In this document: positions 1 to 6,514 of the stretch, piece by piece
Layout: each line of letters opens with the position of its first letter
Numbering within the stretch: the stretch's first letter is position 1
Source of the DNA: Anaerolineales bacterium
GTDB lineage: Bacteria; Chloroflexota; Anaerolineae; Anaerolineales; DRMV01
Reading direction: 5' to 3'
Length of the DNA: 7,921 nt
NCBI GenBank assembly: GCA_026991215.1
Contig: JALXBY010000058.1
Location: 1-7,921, forward strand
Translations under genes and position numbers: made by a program
Notes under the pieces: model-generated
Seen by the model: only the letters and a program-made list of their open reading frames with translations
Told to the model about the DNA's origin: nothing
The model's database searches: none

Positions 1-359
<359 letters not shown>

Positions 360-476
360 GACAACCGTCTTTCCGGTCGGGTTCAACCCTGGGAACTTTA
401 CTCGGAGCCCAGGCCGGCTCGGAACCTCCGGCCTTGCGGTCGCTCTGCCCTTGTCAAGGTGCCCTGTCTCAAGGCG
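360..476 (-). other. rRNA transcript leader (spacer upstream of 16S)
   Basis: This is the region between the predicted start of transcription (about 476) and the mature 16S 5' end. It is GC-rich and holds short inverted repeats, for example GGCCGG/CCGGCC. It presumably contributes the 5' strand of the 16S processing stem, but the matching 3' strand is outside the window. Within it, CTTGACAAGG recurs at 458-449, resembling the sequence at the -35 box of the promoter. I found no convincing boxA antitermination element and no gene. Confidence 0.6.
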
Positions 477-482
477 CCCTCT

Positions 483-510
483 ATTATAGGGCCGCCCCCT
501 GCCTTGTCAA
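483..510 (-). promoter_or_regulatory. rRNA operon promoter (consensus -35/-10)
   Basis: On the minus strand a perfect -35 hexamer TTGACA (510-505) is followed by a 16-bp spacer and a perfect -10 hexamer TATAAT (488-483). The sequence after the -10 is G/C-rich (AGAGGGC), as is usual for stable-RNA promoters under stringent control. Transcription would begin near 476, about 117 nt before mature 16S. It lies downstream of the alaS terminator, so the rRNA operon appears to be transcribed independently of alaS. Confidence 0.88.
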
Positions 511-548
511 GCCTCGCGCACGGCTTTTTTCGGGCATTTTCCGGCTGG

Positions 549-590
549 AAAAACGCAACAAAGGGGCGCCCCCCTCTCTGGAGACGCCCC
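549..590 (-). terminator. Rho-independent terminator after alaS
   Basis: Four bases after the alaS stop codon the minus strand forms an 11-bp stem, GGGGCGTCTCC paired with GGGGGCGCCCC (two G-U pairs) around an AGAGAG loop (590-563). The interrupted T-rich run TTTGTTGCGTTTTT follows (562-549). A second small hairpin, TTTTCC/GGAAAA (552-537), comes directly after and overlaps the T-run. It separates alaS from the rRNA promoter. Confidence 0.8.
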
Positions 591-594
591 ACCA

Positions 595-3315
595 TCAGGC
601 CTGCCCTTCGCGCAGTTTGCCCTCCAGCCAGGGCCGGGCCCGCTGAAGGGCCTCATGCACCCGGTTCAGGTCCTTGCCGCCAGCCTGGGCCAGGGTGGGC
701 TTGCCGCCGCCACCGCCGCCCACGGCCTGGGCTACGTGCCGGGCCAGTGCATCGGCCCGGATGCCCCGCGCGACCAGGTCCTGGGTCACAGCCACCACGA
801 AGACAGGCCGACCGTTGGTGCTCCCCGCGAGCACGGCCACGCCCGTGCCGAACTTCTGGCGGAAGCGGTCGGCCAAGGTGCGCAGGATGTCCGCGGGCAT
901 CCCCTCGAAGTATGCAGCAATGAAAGGGACTTCGGCCACGTAATCAGGTTGCGCCAGCAACTCCCGGAAGCGGGCCTCGGCCAGGCGGCGGCGCAGATCC
1001 TGCAAGGCCCGTTGCGCGGCTTCGTAGTCCCGGCGCAGAGCCTCGGCCTTTTCGTCCACGTGTTCGGGCAGGGTCTGCAGCACGGCCGCGGCCCGCTCCA
1101 GTACGTCAAAGCGGTGGCGGACCAGTTCGTAGGCCCGCCGGCCGGTGACGGCTTCGATGCGCCGCACGCCCGCGCCCACGCTGCCCTCGCCGGTAATCAG
1201 GAACATGCCCACTTCGCCGGTGCGGGAAAGGTGGGTGCCGCCGCACAGTTCGTAGGAAAAGACCTGCTCCCGCCCGATCTGGATGGTCCGCACGATTTCA
1301 CCGTACTTCTCCCCGAACAGCGCGATGGCGCCCTCCGCAATGGCCTCCTCGCGCGGCTTGAAGACCACCCGCACCGGATGGTCCTCCAGCACAGCCCGGT
1401 TGACCTCGGCCTCGATGCGCCGCAGTTGTTCGGGCGTGAGGGGGTCAGGCCAGGTGAAGTCGAAACGGAGCCGGTCCGGCGCGACCAGGGAACCCGCCTG
1501 CCGGGCCGAAAGACCCAGAACCTTGCGCAAGGCCCAGTGCAGCAGGTGGGTCGCGGTGTGGTTCCGCATGATGTCCTTCCGCCGCAGCGCGTCCACCTTC
1601 GCCACGGCCATGTCGCCCACGCGGGGCCGCCCGCGCCTGACCTTCCCCACGTGCACAATCACCCCGGCCGCGGGCTTGCGGGTATCCGTGACCTCGATTT
1701 CCCACACCTCCGGCCCTTCAAGCGCGTGGATGACGCCGGTATCCGAGACCTGGCCACCGGCTTCCACATAGAAGCCGGTGCGGGGCAGGAGTACTTCCAC
1801 TTCCATGCCCGGCTCGGCTTCTTCGATGCGCTCCCCCTGATGGAACAGGGCCAGCACCGGCCCTTCCACCTCCAGGGCGTTGTAGGGGTCGTATTCCACC
1901 CCTTCGGGGCCCAGCGCGCCCTGGGCCTGGAGTTCCTCCAGGGCCTCCTGGTAAATGGGCACGTCCTCGCCGCCCAGGGGACCCATAGCCCGGCCCGCAC
2001 CGGAGACCTCCCGATGTCGCTCGAAGGCCTCCCGGAAGCCTTCCTCGTCCACTTCCAGACCCTCTTCGCGGGCGATATCCCGGGTGAGTTCCATGGGGAA
2101 GCCATAGGTGGTGTACAGCCGGAAGGCTTCCTCGCCCGGAATCACCCGCTCCCCGCGCGCCTTGAGGTCCCGAATCAACCCTTCCAGGTAGGCCATGCCC
2201 CGTTCCACGGTCCGGGCAAAGCGGGCCTCTTCCCGCGTGATGGTGTCCAGGATGGTGTCCTTCTCCCGTTCCAGTTCGGGGTAGACGGAGCCGTACTCCC
2301 GAATCACGGTTTCCGCGATGGGAGCCATGAAGGGGCCTTCGAAGCCCAACTTGCGGCCAAAGCGGGCCGCGCGGCGGATAATCATGCGGCAGACGTAGTT
2401 GCGGTGCTCGTTGCCAGGCACCACGCCATCGGCGATGAGGAAGGTCGCGGCCCGGACGTGGTCGGCAATCACCCGGTAAGGGACGTACTGCTCCCGGCGC
2501 TCCTGGTCGGTGTGCCCGGCCAGTTTCTGGATGGTATCCATGATGGGCAGGAACAGGTCGGTATCGTAGGTGCTGCGCACCCCCTGCATGACCATGGTGA
2601 TGCGTTCCAGGCCCATGCCCGTATCCACGCCGTGCTTGGGCAGGGGTTCGCGAGAGCCGTCGGGCTTCTGGTTGAACTGCATGAAGACCAGGTTCCACAG
2701 TTCCAGGAACCGGTCTTCGGGGTTGTCGTCCAGGTGGTAGGCCAGTTCCTCGCCCTCCAGCCGGCCCTTTTCCGGGAAGAAGTCGTAATGAATCTCCGTG
2801 GTGGGGCCGCAGGGGCCTACATCGGCCATCTGCCAGAAGTTGGTGGCGTCGCCCATGCGTACCACCCGCTCCGGCGGCACGCCGATTTCCTCGACCCAGA
2901 TGCGGTAGGCCTCGTCATCGGTGTAGTGGACGGTGAAGTACAGACGGTCCGGGTCCAGGCCCAGTTCCTTCACAAGGAAGGTATAGGCCCAGTGGATGGC
3001 CTCCCGCTTGAAGTAGTCGCCAAAGGAAAAGTTGCCCAGCATCTCGAAGAAGGTGTGATGCCGGGGGCTGGGACCCACGCTTTCCAGGTCGTTGTGCTTG
3101 CCCGAAACCCGCATGCACTTCTGGGCCGAGGTCGCGCGGGTGTAGGGGCGCTTATCCGTACCCAGGAAGACGTCCTTGAACTGCACCATGCCCGCGTTGG
3201 TGAAAAGCAGGGTCGGGTCGTTGCCAGGGACCAGGGAGGAGGAAGGCACGATGGTATGCCCGTGCCGGGCGAAGAAGTCCAGGAACCTGCGCCGAATCTC
3301 ATGGCCGCTCAGCAT
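595..3315 (-). CDS. alaS: Alanyl-tRNA synthetase
   Basis: Cytoplasmic class II aminoacyl-tRNA synthetase that charges tRNA-Ala with alanine and edits mischarged serine or glycine. At 906 residues it is slightly longer than the usual 870-880. The N-terminal catalytic core shows the AGMVQFKD, QKCMR, SGKHNDLE and RHHTFFEMLGNFSFGDYFK signatures (residues 41-103) and the GVVPGNE...IIRRAARFG stretch. The editing domain has the zinc-ligand motifs HxxxH (H586, H590) and CGGTH (C691, H695). A C-terminal DHHA1-type domain carries the glycine-rich GGGGGGKPTLAQAGGKD motif from residue 866. All parts are intact. The start is supported by AAAGGAG seven or eight bases upstream. A terminator follows the stop at once, and the rRNA promoter lies beyond it. 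No T-box leader was recognised upstream. Confidence 0.98.
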   Translation of the reverse strand: MLSGHEIRRRFLDFFARHGHTIVPSSSLVPGNDPTLLFTNAGMVQFKDVFLGTDKRPYTRATSAQKCMRVSGKHNDLESVGPSPRHHTFFEMLGNFSFGDYFKREAIHWAYTFLVKELGLDPDRLYFTVHYTDDEAYRIWVEEIGVPPERVVRMGDATNFWQMADVGPCGPTTEIHYDFFPEKGRLEGEELAYHLDDNPEDRFLELWNLVFMQFNQKPDGSREPLPKHGVDTGMGLERITMVMQGVRSTYDTDLFLPIMDTIQKLAGHTDQERREQYVPYRVIADHVRAATFLIADGVVPGNEHRNYVCRMIIRRAARFGRKLGFEGPFMAPIAETVIREYGSVYPELEREKDTILDTITREEARFARTVERGMAYLEGLIRDLKARGERVIPGEEAFRLYTTYGFPMELTRDIAREEGLEVDEEGFREAFERHREVSGAGRAMGPLGGEDVPIYQEALEELQAQGALGPEGVEYDPYNALEVEGPVLALFHQGERIEEAEPGMEVEVLLPRTGFYVEAGGQVSDTGVIHALEGPEVWEIEVTDTRKPAAGVIVHVGKVRRGRPRVGDMAVAKVDALRRKDIMRNHTATHLLHWALRKVLGLSARQAGSLVAPDRLRFDFTWPDPLTPEQLRRIEAEVNRAVLEDHPVRVVFKPREEAIAEGAIALFGEKYGEIVRTIQIGREQVFSYELCGGTHLSRTGEVGMFLITGEGSVGAGVRRIEAVTGRRAYELVRHRFDVLERAAAVLQTLPEHVDEKAEALRRDYEAAQRALQDLRRRLAEARFRELLAQPDYVAEVPFIAAYFEGMPADILRTLADRFRQKFGTGVAVLAGSTNGRPVFVVAVTQDLVARGIRADALARHVAQAVGGGGGGKPTLAQAGGKDLNRVHEALQRARPWLEGKLREGQA

Positions 3316-3425
3316 AGGCCCGCTCCTTTGGAAGAAGGTTTCATCACTGTTTTGGGAAAACGGAGGGCCGTGCCCCCTGCGTGCTTTACGGCAACCGCGT
3401 CACGTTCAAGGAAATGCCTGTGTGG

Positions 3426-3454
3426 AGTGTACAGCAAACGGCGGGAAAGTTCCA
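3426..3454 (-). promoter_or_regulatory. Candidate alaS promoter (weak match)
   Basis: In the 236-bp gap upstream of alaS, the minus strand has TGGAAC (3454-3449), a 17-bp spacer and TACACT (3431-3426). The -10 is good and the -35 is poor. Transcription would start about 104 nt before the alaS start codon. Nothing better was seen in this gap, and no terminator was found between the prenyl synthase stop (3552) and alaS, so read-through from that operon is also possible. Confidence 0.3.
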
Positions 3455-3477
3455 GAGGCGTTGTAGGGAGCAGTTGG

Positions 3478-3540
3478 TGGTCAGTGGTCAGTGATGAGTG
3501 GTCAGTGGTCAGTGGTCGGCGGGCAGCGGACTGCGGACAG
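3478..3540. repeat. Nine in-phase 7-bp tandem repeats
   Basis: Reading the plus strand from 3478 in steps of seven gives TGGTCAG, TGGTCAG, TGATGAG, TGGTCAG, TGGTCAG, TGGTCGG, CGGGCAG, CGGACTG and CGGACAG, which is 63 bp with no slip in phase. The left units are nearly identical and the right units drift towards CGGnCnG. It lies in the gap between the prenyl synthase and alaS, just before the predicted alaS promoter. Heptanucleotide arrays of this kind (STRR-like) are known from cyanobacteria, and similar strings occur between genes in Chloroflexota as I recall. Function is unknown. Confidence 0.85.
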
Positions 3541-3551
3541 CGCACCGCGGG

Positions 3552-4559
3552 TCAAGTCTGACGACCCACCAGGCTCAGGGCCAGGGCTTCCAGGGCGGAG
3601 GCGGCTGGCTCCTGGGGCCGGGCCTGGTGCAGGGCGTCCAGGGCCTCCTGGGTCAGGCGGCGGGTGGTCTGGAGAGTGTGCTCCTTCGCGCCCATGGCCT
3701 CCAGCCAGCGGGCCATCTGCCGCGCCTCCTCCGGGGTGAACGGGGCCGGGTCCCGCCAGCGTTGGGCGAAGGGGCTTTCGGGCCGGGCCAGGCCATAGAG
3801 CACGGGGAAACTCTTCTTCCGGGCCAGGATGTCATCGGCCACGGGCTTGCCGGTGCGCGCGGGGTCGCCCCAGATGCCCAGGTAATCGTCCCACACCTGG
3901 AAGGCCATGCCCAGGCGCTCCCCAAAGGTGCGGAAGGCCTGCCGCCGCGCCGCATCGACCCCGGCCAAGAGCGCGGCCAGGTCCGTCGCGGCGGCCAGGA
4001 GGGCCGCGGTCTTCCCCCGGACCATACGCCAGTAGGCCTCCAGGGGCACTTGGTCCCGGTCCTCGAAGGCCAGGTCCAGCACCTGCCCCTGGACCAGGGC
4101 CAGGCAGGCGCGGGCCAGCACGTTCACCGCTTCCACCACCCGCGCTGGGGGAAAGTGGGCCTCCAGGCCGCCCATCTGGGCAAAGGCCAGGGCAAAAAGG
4201 GCATCCCCCGCGTTGATGGCCTGGGCCGCGCCCCAGCGGTGCCAGACCGTTTCCCGCCCGCGGCGGGTTGGGCTTTGGTCCTGGATGTCGTCGTGGATGA
4301 GGGAAAAGTTGTGAATCAATTCCACCGCGACCGCGGCGGGCAGGGCCTGACGCCAGTTCCCCCCAGCGGCCTCATGGGTGAGAAGAAGAAGGAAGGGCCG
4401 CACCCGCTTGCCCCGCCGGGCCTTGGGGTCCTGCCAGCCGAAGTGGTGCTGCACCATGGCGCCCAAAAGGGGCGGCTCCTGCCAGGGGCGGACGGCCTCC
4501 TGCAGGGCCTGCTCCAGGGCCGGGCGCATGGCTTGAAGGAAGGTAGATAGCGTATCCAT
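3552..4559 (-). CDS. Polyprenyl (probably geranylgeranyl) diphosphate synthase
   Basis: Trans-isoprenyl diphosphate synthase, 335 residues, that condenses IPP with allylic diphosphates. Seen in order: GKRVRP (50-55) for IPP binding; the first aspartate-rich motif DDIQD (D90, D91, D94) followed by RRG; GKT (182-184); the second motif DDYLGIWGD (D224, D225, D232); and KP plus a DDILARKKSFP tail (238-252). DDIQD lacks the two-residue insertion of bacterial farnesyl synthases and has Phe85 five residues before it, as in archaeal-type geranylgeranyl synthases, so a C20 product is the best inference. C15 or longer cannot be excluded. The ATG at 4559 is chosen because GGGAGG lies five bases upstream; the frame stays open further upstream only as a shadow of fni. 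It starts 26 nt after the fni stop, which implies cotranscription. Confidence 0.93.
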   Translation of the reverse strand: MDTLSTFLQAMRPALEQALQEAVRPWQEPPLLGAMVQHHFGWQDPKARRGKRVRPFLLLLTHEAAGGNWRQALPAAVAVELIHNFSLIHDDIQDQSPTRRGRETVWHRWGAAQAINAGDALFALAFAQMGGLEAHFPPARVVEAVNVLARACLALVQGQVLDLAFEDRDQVPLEAYWRMVRGKTAALLAAATDLAALLAGVDAARRQAFRTFGERLGMAFQVWDDYLGIWGDPARTGKPVADDILARKKSFPVLYGLARPESPFAQRWRDPAPFTPEEARQMARWLEAMGAKEHTLQTTRRLTQEALDALHQARPQEPAASALEALALSLVGRQT

Positions 4560-4585
4560 CCGGGCCTCCCGCCTGCATGGCGCCG

Positions 4586-5617
4586 CTACGTCACCCGGCG
4601 CAGGGGCGCGCGGCGCAGGGCTTCCAGGTCCTTCGCGGCCACCGCGAACATGGCCACCCGCAACTGGGCGTGCAGCAGGCGCAGGGTCTGGTACACGGCC
4701 TCGGCCGATTGCGCGGCCGCGCGTAAAAGGGGCCCGGCAAAGCCGCCCAGGGTCGCGCCCAGGGCCAGGACCTTGGCCAGGTCCACCCCGGTGCGCAGCC
4801 CCCCGGAGGCGAAGACGGGCAGATGGGGAACCGCGGCCCGCACCGCGAGCAGGCTTTCCACAAGGGGGATGCCCCAATCTACGAAGACCGCGGCCAGGGC
4901 CGCGTGCCATTCGTCGGGCGCGCGGTGCATCTCCACCTGGCTCCAGGAGGTCCCGCCCGCGCCGGCCACGTCGATGGCGGCCACGCCGGCCTCGGCCAGC
5001 ATCCGGGCCACCCGCGCGGAGATGCCCCAACCCACTTCCTTGACGACCACGGGCACCTCCAGGCTCCGGGCCACGGCTTCGATTTTCCGCAGCAGGCCCG
5101 CGAAGCGGGTGTCGCCTTCGGGTTGCAGGGCTTCCTGCAGGGGGTTCAGGTGCAAAATCAGTGCGTCGGCTTCGATCATCTCCACGGCCCGGCGGCAGTG
5201 GTCGATGGTGTAGCCGTAGTTGAGTTGCACCGCGCCCAGGTTGGCGAAGAGGAGGATATCCGGGGCATAGCGGCGGACCTGAAAGGTCCAGGCCTGGTCG
5301 GGATGCTCCAGGGCCACCCGCTGGGACCCCACGCCCAGGGCCACGCCCAGGGCTTGCGCGGCCTCGGCCAGGTTGCGGTTGATGCGCGCGGCCTCGGTGG
5401 TGCCGCCGGTCATGGAGGAAATCAAAATCGGGGCCTGCAGCACCCGGCCGAACAGGGTCAGCCGGGTATCCACATCCTCCAGGTTGAGTTCGGGCAGGGC
5501 CTGGTGCTCGAAGCGATAATGCTCCAGCCCGGTGGTCAGGCCGGAGCGCACGTCCTGCTCCAGATTGATGCGGATGTGGTCCGCCTTTCGGCGGGGAAGC
5601 CCCGTAACTTTTTCCAT
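4586..5617 (-). CDS. fni: Type 2 isopentenyl-diphosphate delta-isomerase (FMN-dependent)
   Basis: Cytoplasmic flavoenzyme that interconverts IPP and DMAPP, using reduced FMN and Mg2+. It has 343 residues, normal for the family. Visible motifs along the TIM barrel: R10/K11 (RRKADH), SSMTGG (67-72), GVGSQR (95-100), NLGAVQLNYG (126-135), HLNPLQE (156-162, with H156, N158, Q161 and E162 matching the substrate/Mg residues of IDI-2), K193 in VVKEVGWG, GAGGTSW (219-225) and SGGLRTG (271-277) for FMN phosphate binding. All key residues are present. The ribosome binding site is weak (ACAGG close to the ATG), but no better in-frame start exists. It is the first gene of an operon with the prenyl synthase, from a promoter about 20 nt upstream, and is divergent from acpP. 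Confidence 0.96.
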   Translation of the reverse strand: MEKVTGLPRRKADHIRINLEQDVRSGLTTGLEHYRFEHQALPELNLEDVDTRLTLFGRVLQAPILISSMTGGTTEAARINRNLAEAAQALGVALGVGSQRVALEHPDQAWTFQVRRYAPDILLFANLGAVQLNYGYTIDHCRRAVEMIEADALILHLNPLQEALQPEGDTRFAGLLRKIEAVARSLEVPVVVKEVGWGISARVARMLAEAGVAAIDVAGAGGTSWSQVEMHRAPDEWHAALAAVFVDWGIPLVESLLAVRAAVPHLPVFASGGLRTGVDLAKVLALGATLGGFAGPLLRAAAQSAEAVYQTLRLLHAQLRVAMFAVAAKDLEALRRAPLRRVT

Positions 5618-5619
5618 AG

Positions 5620-5641
5620 GCCTGTGTTACCCATTACAGGC
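5620..5641. repeat. Inverted repeat over the fni transcription start
   Basis: GCCTGT (5620-5625) and ACAGGC (5636-5641) form a perfect 6-bp inverted repeat around a 10-nt centre. It covers the predicted fni transcription start and nearly the whole leader up to the start codon. It could be an operator half-site pair or a leader hairpin over the weak ribosome binding site. It could also be chance at this composition. Confidence 0.4.
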
Positions 5642-5643
5642 AC

Positions 5644-5672
5644 ATCTTAACCGGGAGCGTCCCGGTGGTCAA
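5644..5672 (-). promoter_or_regulatory. fni operon promoter with palindromic spacer
   Basis: The minus strand carries TTGACC (5672-5667), a spacer of exactly 17 bp and TAAGAT (5649-5644). The start of transcription would be near 5637, giving a leader of about 20 nt. The spacer is A, then the perfect palindrome CCGGGA-CGC-TCCCGG (5665-5651), then T, so the palindrome sits centred between the two boxes. That is a position where a bound repressor or activator would act. The regulator is unknown. Confidence 0.65.
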
Positions 5673-5735
5673 ACCTACGGCATGTGCTCCAAGACGCCGG
5701 GCGTTCAGGCCCGAAACCTTTGCAGGAGGTTGCAC

Positions 5736-5987
5736 ATGACGGAGCAGGAAGTCTTCGAAAAAATCAAGGAGATTATCGTGGATGTGCTGGGCATCGACGA
5801 GAGCCAGGTGACCATGGATGCCCGCTTTCGGGAGGACCTGGAGGCCGATTCGCTGGACCTGGTGGAACTGGTGATGGCCATGGAAGAGGCCTTTGATGCC
5901 GAGATTTCCGACGAAGAGGCCCAGAAAATCGCCACCGTCGGCGAGGCGGTGAAATACATCGTGGAACGGATGCAGGCAGCGGCGTAA
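5736..5987 (+). CDS. acpP: Acyl carrier protein
   Basis: Small acidic cytoplasmic protein of 83 residues that carries growing acyl chains on a 4'-phosphopantetheine arm during fatty acid synthesis. The arm attaches to Ser39 in the conserved EADSLDLVELVMAMEEAF segment, and the helix-rich fold with IDESQVTMDARFREDL before it and EISDEEAQKI after it is typical. The start is fixed by a near-perfect AGGAGG six bases upstream of the ATG; the frame is open further upstream, but without a ribosome binding site. A strong terminator 31 nt after the stop suggests a single-gene transcript, unlike the common placement within a fab cluster. It is divergent from fni; I could not identify its promoter in the shared region. 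Confidence 0.97.
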   Translation: MTEQEVFEKIKEIIVDVLGIDESQVTMDARFREDLEADSLDLVELVMAMEEAFDAEISDEEAQKIATVGEAVKYIVERMQAAA

Positions 5988-6018
5988 CCCACGGTGTAAA
6001 ACAGACGTCGTTGCCAGC

Positions 6019-6054
6019 ACCGGGAAGCCGTGCGGTCGCGGCTTCCCGGTTTTT
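6019..6054 (+). terminator. Rho-independent terminator after acpP
   Basis: A perfect 12-bp stem, ACCGGGAAGCCG (6019-6030) with CGGCTTCCCGGT (6039-6050), closes an 8-nt loop and runs straight into TTTTT (6050-6054). It should end the acpP transcript before the membrane-protein gene at 6077. Confidence 0.93.
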
Positions 6055-6076
6055 ATCCCACTTTGGGGGTGCAGCC

Positions 6077-6460
6077 ATGGTCACGGTGGTGCTGACGCTG
6101 CACAGTATCAACCGCTGGCTGGTCTTGTTCGTTGGGCTGGCGGCCCTGGTGGGTGTGGCCATCCTGGTGCGCCGGCAGGAGGTGCGGCCCAACTTCCTGC
6201 CCCTGCGCCTGTGGGTCATCCTGTTCGACCTTCAACTGGCCCTGGGCCTGGTGCTCATCCTGTTGCGGCGGATGGGCTGGGTGACCACGCCCCTGCGGGT
6301 GAACCTGGGGCAGCACGTGCTGTTGATGGTGCTGGCCCTGGGCCTGGTGCACTGGGGCCACATCCGCTGGAAGCGCAGCACCGACGAAGTGTGCTGGTGC
6401 GCGCTGTGGCCCCTGGCCCTGGGCTGGCTGCTCAGCGTGGTCGCGGCCCCGTGGGGGTGA
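6077..6460 (+). CDS. Small four-helix membrane protein, function unknown
   Basis: A 127-residue protein made almost wholly of hydrophobic segments. Four membrane helices are visible at about 14-31, 45-63, 79-97 and 105-124, with basic loops RRQ and RR, and WKR after helix three. Histidines H9 (LHSINRW, before helix one), H80, H92 and H95 lie near helix ends. The LHS-x-x-RW opening recalls a family of small uncharacterised four-helix proteins, some loosely labelled cytochrome b-like, but this is from memory and no function is assigned. The ATG at 6077 follows GGGGGTG at a suitable distance. The upstream in-frame ATG at 6011 would place the acpP terminator hairpin inside the coding region and is rejected. 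Composition matches the GC-rich host. No terminator was seen after it. Confidence 0.75.
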   Translation: MVTVVLTLHSINRWLVLFVGLAALVGVAILVRRQEVRPNFLPLRLWVILFDLQLALGLVLILLRRMGWVTTPLRVNLGQHVLLMVLALGLVHWGHIRWKRSTDEVCWCALWPLALGWLLSVVAAPWG

Positions 6461-6470
6461 GAGATAGGGT

Positions 6471-6479
6471 TGCTATATT
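6471..6479 (+). promoter_or_regulatory. Extended -10 promoter of the OLD-family gene
   Basis: TGC followed by TATATT (6474-6479) is an extended -10 element (TGn-TATAAT type). No -35 match is present 16-18 bp upstream, which is tolerated with an extended -10. Transcription would start near 6486, 29 nt before the ATG at 6515. It lies at the point where base composition switches from GC-rich to AT-rich. Confidence 0.5.
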
Positions 6480-6514
6480 CAGAGCACAAAACCCAAAACA
6501 AAGGAGGGACAGAT

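Noticed and set aside
3478..3540. CRISPR array
   Set aside because: The repeats are 7 bp and directly abutting, with no spacers.
3316..3551. T-box leader upstream of alaS
   Set aside because: No T-box consensus (AGGGTGGNACCGCG type) or antiterminator/terminator pair is visible on the minus strand.
655..3561. A 968-codon open frame on the plus strand opposite alaS
   Set aside because: It mirrors the alaS coding strand in a GC-rich genome where antisense stops are rare. It has no recognisable domain or ribosome binding site, and its length is explained by alaS codon use.
3498..4550. A 350-codon plus-strand frame opposite the prenyl synthase, starting inside the heptad repeats
   Set aside because: It is an antisense shadow of a clear gene, with low-complexity Gly/Pro/Ala-rich translation and no family features.
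4560..5030. A 157-residue N-terminal extension of the prenyl synthase
   Set aside because: It overlaps fni in another frame and translates to Arg/Gly/Pro-rich sequence. The family starts at the ATG at 4559, which has a GGGAGG site.
4823..5650. A 275-codon plus-strand frame opposite fni
   Set aside because: It is an antisense shadow of a well-supported gene and has no recognisable motif.
6011..6076. Upstream start for the membrane protein
   Set aside because: It would run through the acpP terminator hairpin. The ATG at 6077 has a ribosome binding site and begins the conserved-looking part.
6470..6514. Upstream start for the OLD-family gene
   Set aside because: It would overlap the extended -10 box. 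The ATG at 6515 has AGGAGG and begins at the usual first strand of the ATPase.
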